A stretch of 64,000 nucleotides of DNA, taken from NCBI RefSeq assembly GCF_023656415.1, contig NZ_JAMOIL010000016.1, positions 62,001-126,000 on the forward strand, given 5' to 3'. The notes beneath the pieces are model-generated. The model was not told the origin of the DNA. It saw nothing but the letters and a program-made list of their open reading frames with translations, and searched no databases. The position numbers and the translations under genes were made by a program. The first letter of the stretch is position 1; each line of letters opens with the position of its first letter. Below are positions 18,196-26,147 of this stretch, in pieces. The DNA is from Nocardioides bruguierae (lineage in GTDB: Bacteria; Actinomycetota; Actinomycetes; Propionibacteriales; Nocardioidaceae).

Positions 18196-18512
18196 GAGCC
18201 GGACTCCGGCGAGAGGGAGAACCCGTCGGCGAGGTCCTGGTCGAGCCTGGTCACGTCGATGACCTCCACGTTGATGTTGCCCGCGACCACGCCGGCCGAG
18301 GTCGCCGTCAGGTCCAGCGCCGCCCGCCAGCCGATCTGGTACTTCTCGGCGCCGTCGGCGACGGCACCGGAGAACTCCCCGCAGGCACGCTGGACGGCGC
18401 CGCAGTGGCCGACCACGCCCGGCTGGGCGTTCTGCAGGGTCTGGCGCAGGGTGCGGAACCGCTCGACCAGCGGCGTCACCGCCGCCGGGTCCAGGTACAG
18501 GTCGTCGGCCAC
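18192..18512 (-). CDS. EspC/WXG-like small protein, putative type VII secretion partner
   Basis: This small, mostly helical protein (106 aa) begins MADDLYLDPAAVTPLVERFR and later has GWRAALDLT. The start DxLxxDPxAV is characteristic of the ESX-1 EspC-like family (about 100 aa). The GTG at 18512 has GGAG at a normal distance; a GTG two codons upstream lies directly against the GGAG and is less likely. It overlaps the following WXG-headed gene by 4 bp. Small partners of this kind often pair with a larger secreted protein to form the export signal, which fits the order here. The family assignment is from pattern only. Confidence 0.6.
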   Translation of the reverse strand: MADDLYLDPAAVTPLVERFRTLRQTLQNAQPGVVGHCGAVQRACGEFSGAVADGAEKYQIGWRAALDLTATSAGVVAGNINVEVIDVTRLDQDLADGFSLSPESGS

Positions 18513-18644
18513 GTCCACCTCCGGGGTCTGCCCGCGCCGCCGGGTCGGCGGGGCTCACGTGCGGCCTGCCCCCGCCGGGCCGCCGTCAAACCTCTCCTGC
18601 GCCCCGGGTTCGCCCGTCCCGCGCCCGGCCGCGCCCGCAGGCAG

Positions 18645-18683
18645 CGACCACAGTCACCGACCACAGGCACCGACCAGGGGTCG
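18645..18683. repeat. 13-bp direct repeats x3 upstream of M20 gene
   Basis: Units CGACCACAGTCAC, CGACCACAGGCAC and CGACCAGGGGTCG follow each other with a 13-bp period, 32-70 bp upstream of the TAGGAT hexamer. They may be repeated regulator half-sites or only slippage. Confidence 0.6.
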
Positions 18684-18714
18684 ACCGTGCCGGTGGCCAC
18701 GGCCGGGCCCCGCC

Positions 18715-18720
18715 TAGGAT
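18715..18720 (+). promoter_or_regulatory. -10 hexamer TAGGAT, probable leaderless start of M20 gene
   Basis: TAGGAT ends 9 nt before the ATG at 18730. No Shine-Dalgarno sequence lies between, so transcription probably begins at or next to the start codon. Confidence 0.55.
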
Positions 18721-18729
18721 GAGACCGCC

Positions 18730-19959
18730 ATGCCGAGTCTTCCCGCCCTGCCGTCCCCGACCGCTGCGATCCTCACCGAGGTCGTCGACCAGCGGACGAC
18801 GGACCTGGTGGCGCTGCGCCGCGAGCTGCACGCGCACCCGGAGGTCTCCTGGGCCGAGGAGCAGACCACCGAGCGGCTCGTGGCCGCGGTGACCTCCCTG
18901 GGCTGGCGCACGCAGCGCCTGGCCCGGTCCGGCTTCGTGGCCGACCTCGGGGACGCCGGGCCGCTCGTCGCGCTGCGCACGGACATCGACGCGCTGCCGG
19001 TGCAGGAGGTCTCCGACGTCCCCTTCGCCAGCACCGTGCCCGGCGTCGCCCACGCCTGCGGGCACGACGTGCACATGACGGCGGTCGTCGGGGCCGCGGC
19101 CGCACTGACCGAGGTGCACCGCGCCGGCCTGCTGCCGGGGCGGGTGCGGCTGGTCTTCCAGCCGGCCGAGGAGGTCATGCCCGGGGGCGCCCTCGAGGTG
19201 CTCTCGGAGAGGCACCTCGACGAGGTCGAGCGGATCTTCGCGCTGCACTGCGACCCGGTGGTCGAGGTGGGTCGGGTCGCGCTGCGCTCGGGCGCGCTGA
19301 CCAGCGCGGCCGACAAGATCGAGATCCGGCTGGAGGGCACCGGCGGTCACACCTCCCGCCCGCACCTCACCGGGGACCTGACCTTCGCGCTGGCCAAGCT
19401 CGTCACCGAGCTGCCGGCCGTGCTCTCGCGGCGGCTGGACCCGCGCGCGGGGGTCTCGGTGGTGTGGGGCGTGGTCCGCTCCGGCTCCGCGGTCAACGTC
19501 ATCCCGCGCGACGGCCTGCTCGCCGGCACCATCCGCATCCTCGACCGCGAGACCTGGCACTCCTGCGAGGACATGGTCCGCGAGCTCGTCCCGCAGATCG
19601 TGCGGCCCTACGGCGTCACCGCCCACCTGGACTACCAGCGGGGCGTGGCGCCCGTGGTCAACGACCCCGCCGCCCACGCCGCGCTCGCCGCGACCGCCGC
19701 CGCCCTGCTCGGCCCCGGCCACGCGGACCAGGCCGTGCAGAGCCTCGGCGGCGAGGACTTCGGCTGGTACACCGACACGGTGCCCGGAGCGATGTTCCGG
19801 CTCGGCACGCGGACCCCCGGAGGCCGGGTCTACGACCTGCACCAGGGCGACCTCGTCGTCGACGAGGCCGCCATCGGCGTGGGCGCGCGGATGCTCGCGG
19901 GCGCAGCGCTGACCTCGCTGACCTCGCTCGCGGCGCCCGGTGGGGCAACGGGTGTTTAG
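18730..19959 (+). CDS. M20-family amidohydrolase (zinc peptidase/deacylase)
   Basis: The product is 409 aa. The metal-site motifs of the M20D amidohydrolases are visible: HAHPE (about 34-38), RTDIDALP (about 88), HACGHDVHM (about 112-120, with the Cys ligand), QPAEE with the catalytic Glu, and GGEDFGW near the C-terminus. Relatives cleave N-acyl amino acids (hippurate, N-acetyl-amino acids, auxin conjugates) with two metal ions in the cytoplasm. The exact substrate cannot be read. The gene stands alone with a probable leaderless promoter and is followed by two exported-protein genes in the same direction. Confidence 0.9.
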   Translation: MPSLPALPSPTAAILTEVVDQRTTDLVALRRELHAHPEVSWAEEQTTERLVAAVTSLGWRTQRLARSGFVADLGDAGPLVALRTDIDALPVQEVSDVPFASTVPGVAHACGHDVHMTAVVGAAAALTEVHRAGLLPGRVRLVFQPAEEVMPGGALEVLSERHLDEVERIFALHCDPVVEVGRVALRSGALTSAADKIEIRLEGTGGHTSRPHLTGDLTFALAKLVTELPAVLSRRLDPRAGVSVVWGVVRSGSAVNVIPRDGLLAGTIRILDRETWHSCEDMVRELVPQIVRPYGVTAHLDYQRGVAPVVNDPAAHAALAATAAALLGPGHADQAVQSLGGEDFGWYTDTVPGAMFRLGTRTPGGRVYDLHQGDLVVDEAAIGVGARMLAGAALTSLTSLAAPGGATGV

Positions 19960-20016
19960 TCCTTCCTGACGCGGGCATGGTGGCTGCGTCACCTCACTCC
20001 TCGGGAAGGACGACCT

Positions 20017-20697
20017 GTGCGACGCCACTCCCAGCGGCGCCCCCGCGCGCGCGTCGCGGCACCGGCCCTGGTGCTCGCCGCGCTCCTGGCCACCGCGGGC
20101 TGCGCGGACGACGGCGGGGCCACCGAGCAGATCGAGCTCGACGCATCCCCCAGCACGGCCGCGCCCGAGGAGCCGGACGCCTCGGCCGGCGCCGACGCCG
20201 GCGCGACGGACGGCTCGACGGACGGCGCGGACCGGACCGTGCCGCGTGACCCCCGCGACGGTGAGCTGATCGCCGGGCGGGAGCCGCGGCGCCTCGACGC
20301 CGAGCAGCGCGCCGTCCTCGACGTGCACCTGGCGTACTGGGACGAGCGGCTGCGGTCGTTCCGCACCCAGCGCGTCGACCAGGACCGCGTCTACGAGCTG
20401 GCCACGGGTGCGGCCGCCGAGTTCGTCGTCTCCTACAGCCGCGAGCTGGCCCGCCAGGGTCACGACCAGGTGGGCGGGGCGATCCTGGGCGTGCGCCGGG
20501 TCAGCGTCACCGGCGACCGGGCCCGCGTCCTGACCTGCTTCCGCAACAGCGCGGTCGACGTGGACGCGCGCACGCGCAAGCCGGTCGAGCCCGCCGTCGC
20601 GTTCGCCCAGACCACCGACCTCCTGGTCCGCGAGGGCCCGGACTGGCGCGTCACCTCCACCACCCTGACGAGCAACGACCCCTGCGAGTACCGATGA
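20017..20697 (+). CDS. secreted lipoprotein, unknown function
   Basis: The product is 226 aa from GTG, with a good GGAAGGA 7 nt upstream. Signal sequence: basic RRPRAR, a hydrophobic run, and lipobox ATAGC (Cys at about 29). A disordered Asp/Ala/Ser-rich linker (about 32-75) leads to a compact domain with alternating strands (about 95-226). Its AYWDERLRSFRTQRVDQDRV and C-terminal WRVTSTTLTSNDPC resemble NTF2-like lipoproteins of actinomycetes. It overlaps the next gene by 4 bp (ATGA), so the two probably act together at the cell surface. The NTF2-like fold is my inference. Confidence 0.7.
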   Translation: MRRHSQRRPRARVAAPALVLAALLATAGCADDGGATEQIELDASPSTAAPEEPDASAGADAGATDGSTDGADRTVPRDPRDGELIAGREPRRLDAEQRAVLDVHLAYWDERLRSFRTQRVDQDRVYELATGAAAEFVVSYSRELARQGHDQVGGAILGVRRVSVTGDRARVLTCFRNSAVDVDARTRKPVEPAVAFAQTTDLLVREGPDWRVTSTTLTSNDPCEYR

Positions 20698-21827
20698 GCA
20701 CCCACGGCCCCGTGCGCAGCCCTGTCACCCGCCCCGCCACCCGCCGCGCGCCGCGCCGCGCCACCGGCCTGGCCGCCGCGTCGGTCCTGGCCGGTGTGGG
20801 TCTCGCCCTCGTGAGCACGCCGCCGGCGTCCGCGGACCCCTACGGCGGCGGCAGCGCCCCCGGGGAGGGCTCCTACGCCGCCGAGGTGAGCGTCCGCGTC
20901 ACCGGTGACGTCGACCCCGGCCTGCGCGCCACCGTGGCCGGCCCGCCGCCGCTGTGCTGGTGGGAGCGGCTCTCGTGGGGCGACGGCTCCGGTGACCCGC
21001 AGGTCGTCGCCGACGCGCTGGACGCGATGGTGGCCGAGACCCCCACGCTGCTCCAGTCGAGCACCAACCTCGGCTTCTCCCTGTCGTTCGCCAACCGCGA
21101 CCCGCGCGGGGCCGTGAAGGACGCGGTGGAGCGGGACGAGGCGAACCCCGACCAGGACCTCACCTGGTACAACCTGCGCTACGCGGAGGGCCCCTCCAGC
21201 GTCGCCGACACCGAGGCCCTGATCGATGCCGGTTGCGGCCTCGGCGCCAACGAGATCCCGCCGCAGCTGGGCGGCGGCCGGGTGCCCGTCAGCTACGCGG
21301 TCTTCCCCCAGGGGCAGGAGCCGGAGCCGGTCGTGGACCCCGAGCAGCTCGCCGCCTACGCGTACCGGGTGATGCGCCTGGTCGAGCCCGCGCTGGACTG
21401 GAACCCCCGGGCGCGCAGCGTCGGGGGAGCCACCCTGGTCAACCTGCCCACGTGGCTGTGGACCTCGGACTCCGACGCGGTCGCCGAGCGCGAGGTCATC
21501 GCCAGCGCCGCGAGGGTCTCCGCCACCGTGCGGGCCGAGACGGACGGCGTCCTGGTGACCTCGCCGGCGGGCACGGTGCGCTGCGACGCGCGGGAGGCCG
21601 CCACGTCCTACTCCCCGTCCACGGACGAGGCGGACGCCTGCACCCTGGCGTTCACCCGCGCCTCGTGGGGCTACGCCGACGGCTTCCCCGTGGAGGCCTC
21701 GACGGTGTGGGACGCCCGCTGGACCTCCTCCACCGGCGAGTCCGGCACGCTGGAGCAGCGGACGCAGGGCGCGGTCACCGACATCCCGGTCGCCGAGAGC
21801 CAGACCGTGGTCACCGGGGCGCGCTGA
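20694..21827 (+). CDS. secreted protein, unknown function
   Basis: The product is 377 aa with a long Sec-type signal peptide (basic region, hydrophobic core about 23-41, cleavage likely after ASA). Several pairs of cysteines (WW-adjacent C, DAGC, VRC, DAC) suggest disulfides in an exported protein. A VNLPTWLW segment near residue 250 and the final third look beta-rich. It is translated together with the preceding lipoprotein (ATGA overlap). Pairs of this kind (lipoprotein plus larger secreted partner) recur in actinomycetes without assigned function, and I recognise no catalytic motif. A strong terminator follows. Confidence 0.65.
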   Translation: MSTHGPVRSPVTRPATRRAPRRATGLAAASVLAGVGLALVSTPPASADPYGGGSAPGEGSYAAEVSVRVTGDVDPGLRATVAGPPPLCWWERLSWGDGSGDPQVVADALDAMVAETPTLLQSSTNLGFSLSFANRDPRGAVKDAVERDEANPDQDLTWYNLRYAEGPSSVADTEALIDAGCGLGANEIPPQLGGGRVPVSYAVFPQGQEPEPVVDPEQLAAYAYRVMRLVEPALDWNPRARSVGGATLVNLPTWLWTSDSDAVAEREVIASAARVSATVRAETDGVLVTSPAGTVRCDAREAATSYSPSTDEADACTLAFTRASWGYADGFPVEASTVWDARWTSSTGESGTLEQRTQGAVTDIPVAESQTVVTGAR

Positions 21828-21867
21828 GCAGACGCCCACCACGAGCACCCGGCCACACCCGGCCGAC

Positions 21868-21913
21868 AGCACGAGGGCCGGTCCTCCCCGCGGGGAGGAC
21901 CGGCCCTCGTGCT
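21868..21913. terminator. 46-bp perfect palindrome, bidirectional terminator
   Basis: The two 23-nt arms are fully complementary around CCGCGG, with outer ends AGCACGAGGG and CCCTCGTGCT. It lies between the convergent stops of the secreted-protein gene (21827) and the ABC permease gene (21947). No poly-T tract is present, as is usual in this group. Confidence 0.85.
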
Positions 21914-21946
21914 GCGTGGGACGGCCGTGCGGCCGCCCGAGGAGTG

Positions 21947-23272
21947 CTAGCCGAGCTTGTACGGCTGCCCGGACGCCGCGGGCGGCCGGGAGTGCCCGAC
22001 CAGGCCGGCGACGGCGAACAGCGTCACCACGTAGGGCAGCATCAGCATGAACTGGCTGGGCACCGGCGAGCCGATGACCGACAGGGTGCCCTGGAGCTGG
22101 GAGGCGAAGCCGAACAGCAGGGCGGCCAGCGTGGCCCGGATGGGGTCCCACTTGCCGAAGATGACCGCCGCCAGGGCGATGTAGCCCGCGCCGCCGGTCA
22201 TCTCGCGGTTGAACTGCGAGACGGCCACCAGCGTGTACGAGGCGCCGCCCAGGCCGGCGATGGCGCCCGCGAGCAGCACGGTGCGGAACCGGGTGCGGTT
22301 CACCTTGATGCCCACGGTGTCGGCGGCCTTCGGGTGCTCGCCGACGGCCCGCAGCCGCAGGCCCCACCGGGTGCGCCACAGCGCGAAGGTCACCAGTGCC
22401 ACGGCCACGTAGAGCGCGTAGACGAGCAGGGTCTGCCGGAACAGCACCGGACCGATGAGCGGGATGTCGCCCAGGATCGGGATGTCGATGGCGCGGAACC
22501 GCGGCGGCGAGTTCAGCGTGGCCGCGTTGGGCGCGAGCACCTGGCTGAACATGAAGCTCGTGACCCCGATGACCAGCACGTTGAGCACGACGCCGACGAT
22601 CACCTGCTCGACGAAGTAGCGGACCGCGAAGACGGCGAGCAGCACCGCGACGAGCATGCCCGCGAACGCGGCACCCGCCGAGGCGACGATCGCGCCGGTG
22701 AAGTCACCGGCGCTCTCGCCCAGCGCGGAGACCAGCGGGGGAGCGGCCAGGGAGCCGACGATCGCCGCGGCGAACGCGCCGAAGAGCAGCTGCCCCTCGA
22801 TGGCGATGTTCACGACGCCCGCCCGCTCGCCGAGCACGCCGCCCAGGGCGCCGAAGACGAGCGGGACGGCCAGGGCCAGCGAGCCGGACAGCAGGCCGAC
22901 CATGGGGATGGTGCCGTCCGCGGCGGCCCAGGCCAGGAACGCCAGGAGACCGACCACGGCGTACAGCGCCGTCTCCCACATCGGGGTGCGGTGCCCGGTG
23001 AGCTGCCGGCGCCAGGAGTCGACGGAGACCAGGGCCATCACGACGATCCCGATCCACGCGGTCAGCTCCGCGGGGACGACCACGTCGGGCAGCTGGAAGA
23101 GGTCCTTGCCGGTGGCCAGGCGGAACGTGGTGTCGCCGTCCTGGGCGCCCAGGGCCACGGCCAGCGCGAGGGCCACCGTGATCACCGTGAGGATCACCGG
23201 GACCTTGCGCGGGACGATCTCGACCCGGTCCGGCGACGCGACCGGCGCGGAGGCGGGGGCGGTGGTGCTCAT
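21947..23272 (-). CDS. nucleoside ABC transporter permease (BmpA-type system)
   Basis: This 441-aa membrane protein of the BPD_transp_2 family has about ten hydrophobic segments. Typical sequence is GERAGVVNIAIEGQLLFGAF and the cytoplasmic coupling loop GEHPKAADTVGIKVNRTRFR. The latter contacts the ATPase. The family serves simple sugars, nucleosides and branched amino acids. The BmpA lipoprotein and double ATPase in the same operon point to nucleosides. It has an N-terminal extra region of about 110 residues with additional spans compared with shorter relatives. The start overlaps the other permease's stop (ATGA), so it is the last gene of the four-gene transporter operon. Confidence 0.88.
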   Translation of the reverse strand: MSTTAPASAPVASPDRVEIVPRKVPVILTVITVALALAVALGAQDGDTTFRLATGKDLFQLPDVVVPAELTAWIGIVVMALVSVDSWRRQLTGHRTPMWETALYAVVGLLAFLAWAAADGTIPMVGLLSGSLALAVPLVFGALGGVLGERAGVVNIAIEGQLLFGAFAAAIVGSLAAPPLVSALGESAGDFTGAIVASAGAAFAGMLVAVLLAVFAVRYFVEQVIVGVVLNVLVIGVTSFMFSQVLAPNAATLNSPPRFRAIDIPILGDIPLIGPVLFRQTLLVYALYVAVALVTFALWRTRWGLRLRAVGEHPKAADTVGIKVNRTRFRTVLLAGAIAGLGGASYTLVAVSQFNREMTGGAGYIALAAVIFGKWDPIRATLAALLFGFASQLQGTLSVIGSPVPSQFMLMLPYVVTLFAVAGLVGHSRPPAASGQPYKLG

Positions 23273-24516
23273 GCGGCCTCCTTCGTGGGCAGGCGGAAGA
23301 CGGCCCGCACGAGGGGCGGGGCCGCGAGGAACAGGACGATGAGGGACTGCACGACCAGCACGATGTCGACCGGGATGCCCTCCGAGGCCTGCATCAGGAA
23401 GCCGCCGGACTTGAAGGCGCCGAAGAGCAGGCCCGCGAAGAAGATGCCGATCGGCCGCGAGCGCCCGAGGAGGGCCACGGTGATGGCGTCGAAGCCGATC
23501 CCGGAGTCCAGGTCGAGGGCGACGCCACTGGTGACGGTGCCCAGCACCTGGTTCACGCCGGCCAGGCCCACGAGGGCACCGGCGATCAGCATCGCGGCCA
23601 CGTAGGTGCGGCCGACGTCGATGCCGGCGGTGCGGGCGGCGTGCGGGTTCTCGCCCACCGCGCGGAACCGGTAGCCCAGCGCCGAGCGGTTCAGCAGCCA
23701 CCAGCAGAAGGCGACGGCGGCGACGGCGAGCAGGAAGCCGGCGTGCAGGTTGAAGCGGTCCCCGAGCAGGTCGGGGAGGATCGCGGTGTCCTGCGCGGGC
23801 GCCGACTTCGGGTTCGACGAGCCGGGCTGCTGGAGCAGGCCCTGCCGCGAGAGCGCGAAGAACAGCAGGTAGTAGCCGACGTAGTTGAGCATGATCGTGA
23901 CGATCACCTCGTGCGCGCCGGTGCGGGCCTTGAGCAGGCCCGCGAGCCCGGCCCACAGGGCACCGGCCAGGGCGCCCACGATGATCGCCAGCGGCAGGTG
24001 GATCCAGATGGTCAGCGAGGAGAGCGACTCCGAGAGCGCGATCCAGCCGGCGGCGCCGCCGGCCAGCAGCATCTGGCCCTGGCCACCGATGTTGAACATG
24101 CCGGCCCGGAAGGCCAGGCCGACGCCGAGGCCCGCGAGGATCAGCGGTGCCGCGTACTTCAGGGTCTCGGTCAGGGGTCGGATGCCGGAGAGGAAGTCGT
24201 CCGCGTTGGTGTTGTAGACCGACCCGCGGAACAGCGCCGAGTACGCCCCCTCGATCGCGTTCCAGGACGCGGCGAAGAAGTCGCTGGGGCGCGCACCGAT
24301 GTAGCCGAAGGTCGTGCGGACCTCCTCGTCGGTGAACAGGATCATCAGCGAGCCGACCAGGACGGCCAGGATGATCGCGCCCACCGCGACCAGCGCGTTG
24401 CCCTGGGTGATGGAGCGCAGCACGGTGTGCCAGTAGTTGTGCTGCTCCGGCGGCGTCGGCTGCTCGCTCTCCGGGGGAGGGGAGGCCTGGGCGGTGGCGG
24501 CGTTGTCGTCGCTCAT
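23269..24516 (-). CDS. nucleoside ABC transporter permease (BmpA-type system)
   Basis: The product is 415 aa. A hydrophilic N-terminus (about 35 residues, Pro/Gln-rich) is followed by an anchoring span, a ~60-residue outside loop and the BPD_transp_2 core. The core has GLGVGLAFRAGMFNIGGQGQ and a coupling loop GENPHAARTAGIDVGRTYV. It is the partner of the downstream permease: each transporter of this type uses one of each kind. It overlaps the ATPase gene (stop TGA shares a base with this ATG) and the next permease gene (4 bp). Substrate assignment to nucleosides is by family and by the salvage genes that follow. Confidence 0.88.
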   Translation of the reverse strand: MSDDNAATAQASPPPESEQPTPPEQHNYWHTVLRSITQGNALVAVGAIILAVLVGSLMILFTDEEVRTTFGYIGARPSDFFAASWNAIEGAYSALFRGSVYNTNADDFLSGIRPLTETLKYAAPLILAGLGVGLAFRAGMFNIGGQGQMLLAGGAAGWIALSESLSSLTIWIHLPLAIIVGALAGALWAGLAGLLKARTGAHEVIVTIMLNYVGYYLLFFALSRQGLLQQPGSSNPKSAPAQDTAILPDLLGDRFNLHAGFLLAVAAVAFCWWLLNRSALGYRFRAVGENPHAARTAGIDVGRTYVAAMLIAGALVGLAGVNQVLGTVTSGVALDLDSGIGFDAITVALLGRSRPIGIFFAGLLFGAFKSGGFLMQASEGIPVDIVLVVQSLIVLFLAAPPLVRAVFRLPTKEAA

Positions 24517-26027
24517 CAGGCCACCCCCGCCGGACGCTCACCGGTCATCATCAGCCCGAGCACGTCGCGCGGGGTGTCCGCGGGGACGATGCCGACGATC
24601 TGACCTCGGTACACGACCATGATCCTGTCTGCGAGGGCCACGACCTCGTCGAGCTCGGTCGAGACGACCACGACGGGTACGCCGGCGTCTCGCGTGGCGA
24701 TGATCTGCTTGTGGATGAACTCGATCGAGCCGACGTCCACGCCGCGGGTGGGCTGCGCGGCCACGAGGAGCCGCAGGTCCTTCGACAGCTCGCGGGCCAC
24801 GACGACCTTCTGCTGGTTGCCGCCCGAGAGGTTGCCCGCCTGCGTGGTGATGCCGGGGGCGCGGACGTCGTACTCCTCGAGCTTGGCCTGGGCGAAGGCG
24901 TCCAGGTCGGCCCGGCGCACGGTGCCGGCGCTCACGAACGGGCCGGAGAAGCTGCGGTCGAGCATGAGGTTCTCGGCGATGGTGAAGGAGCTGACCAGGC
25001 CGTCGACCTGGCGGTCCTCGGGCACGAAGCCCACGCCGGAGTCGAGCACCTGGCGGACGTTGCGGCCGACGAGCTCCTTGCCGTCCAGCGTGATGGAGCC
25101 GGCGACGTGCTCCTGGAGGCCCATGAGCGCCTCGGTGAGCTCGGTCTGCCCGTTGCCCTGCACGCCGGCCACGCACAGCACCTCGCCGGCGCGCACGGTG
25201 AAGGTCATGCCGTTGACGTGGGCGAGGCCGGTGTCGTCGCGGACCACGAGGTCGGAGACCACGAGCGCGTCGTCCCCGAGGGTCGGGGCGTCCTTCTGGA
25301 CGGTCAGCTCGACGGCGCGACCCACCATGAGCGAGGCCAGCTCGGTGTTGCTGGCGGTCGGCTCGGCCTCGCCGACGACCTTGCCGAGGCGGATGACCGT
25401 GATCCGGTCCGCCACCTCGCGCACCTCGCGGAGCTTGTGGGTGATGAAGACGATCCCGACCCCGGAGGACTTGAGCTGGCGCATGATGCCCATCAGCTCG
25501 TCGGTCTCCTGCGGGGTGAGCACCGCGGTCGGCTCGTCGAAGACGAGGACCTTCGCGTCGCGGGAGAGCGCCTTGATGATCTCGACGCGCTGCTGGACGC
25601 CGACGGGGAGGTCCTCGACGACGGCGTCGGGGTCGACGTGGAAGCCGAACCGTGCCGAGATCTCGCGGACCTTCTCGCGGGCGGCCTCCAGGTCGAGCTT
25701 CCCGGCGAAGCCGGTCTGCTCGTTGCCCAGCACGACGTTCTCCGCGACGGTGAAGACCGGCACCAGCATGAAGTGCTGGTGGACCATGCCGATGCCCGAG
25801 GCGATCGCGTCGCCGGGGCCGGCGAAGCTCTGCACCTCCCCGTCCAGGACGATCTCGCCCTCGTCGGCCTGGTAGAGGCCGTAGAGGACGTTCATCAGCG
25901 TCGACTTGCCGGCGCCGTTCTCGCCGAGGAGGCAGTGCACCTCCCCGGGCTCGACGGTCAGGGAGATGTGGTCGTTGGCGACGAGCGCTCCGAAGCGCTT
26001 GGTGATGTTGCGCAGTGCCAGCTGCAT
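24516..26027 (-). CDS. nucleoside ABC transporter ATPase with two ABC domains
   Basis: This 503-aa protein is a tandem ATPase of the sugar/nucleoside type. The first domain has Walker A GENGAGKST (about 37) and a reduced signature VGVQQR. The second has a degenerate Walker A GVQGNGQTE and an intact signature LSGGNQQ (about 403). This asymmetric pairing is normal for the family. The start is the ATG at 26027 (MQLALRN); the frame runs 45 nt further upstream, but a TAGGAT hexamer lies 7 nt before this ATG, so the transcript is probably leaderless. It lies downstream of bmpA, separated from it by a hairpin, so the binding protein can be expressed apart from the ATPase and permeases. Confidence 0.9.
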   Translation of the reverse strand: MQLALRNITKRFGALVANDHISLTVEPGEVHCLLGENGAGKSTLMNVLYGLYQADEGEIVLDGEVQSFAGPGDAIASGIGMVHQHFMLVPVFTVAENVVLGNEQTGFAGKLDLEAAREKVREISARFGFHVDPDAVVEDLPVGVQQRVEIIKALSRDAKVLVFDEPTAVLTPQETDELMGIMRQLKSSGVGIVFITHKLREVREVADRITVIRLGKVVGEAEPTASNTELASLMVGRAVELTVQKDAPTLGDDALVVSDLVVRDDTGLAHVNGMTFTVRAGEVLCVAGVQGNGQTELTEALMGLQEHVAGSITLDGKELVGRNVRQVLDSGVGFVPEDRQVDGLVSSFTIAENLMLDRSFSGPFVSAGTVRRADLDAFAQAKLEEYDVRAPGITTQAGNLSGGNQQKVVVARELSKDLRLLVAAQPTRGVDVGSIEFIHKQIIATRDAGVPVVVVSTELDEVVALADRIMVVYRGQIVGIVPADTPRDVLGLMMTGERPAGVA

Positions 26028-26034
26028 GCTCGCG

Positions 26035-26040
26035 ATCCTA
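26035..26040 (-). promoter_or_regulatory. -10 hexamer of the ABC ATPase gene, leaderless
   Basis: On the minus strand TAGGAT ends 7 nt before the ATG at 26027. This gives the ATPase-permease genes their own promoter, downstream of the bmpA hairpin. Confidence 0.5.
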
Positions 26041-26076
26041 GGGAACGAGGCGGGAGCGCACGAGACCAGCACGCGC

Positions 26077-26112
26077 CCGAGGGGGGCCGACCACGTGGTC
26101 GACCCCCCTCGG
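26077..26112 (-). terminator. hairpin after bmpA
   Basis: Arms CCGAGGGGGG and CCCCCCTCGG, continuing with CGACCACGTGGTCG in the middle (one internal mismatch, A opposite C), form a 36-nt near-perfect palindrome 36 bp after the bmpA stop. It could be a terminator or attenuator that keeps the binding protein more abundant than the other subunits. Confidence 0.75.
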
Positions 26113-26147
26113 TGCCGTGGCCTCGGGCGTGCCCGGGGCGGACGGGC

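Larger units (their letters stand above)
18513..18729. promoter_or_regulatory. divergent region upstream of EspC-like operon and M20 gene
   Basis: This stretch contains the promoter(s) for both directions. On the minus strand TTTGACGG around 18583-18590 could be a -35. On the plus strand three 13-bp direct repeats and a TAGGAT hexamer lie before the M20 gene. Confidence 0.4.

Noticed and set aside
24516..26027. Sugar (ribose) ABC transporter instead of nucleoside
   Set aside because: The ATPase alone could be either, but the binding lipoprotein is of the BMP/PnrA type and the two permeases are a dissimilar pair, as in nucleoside systems.
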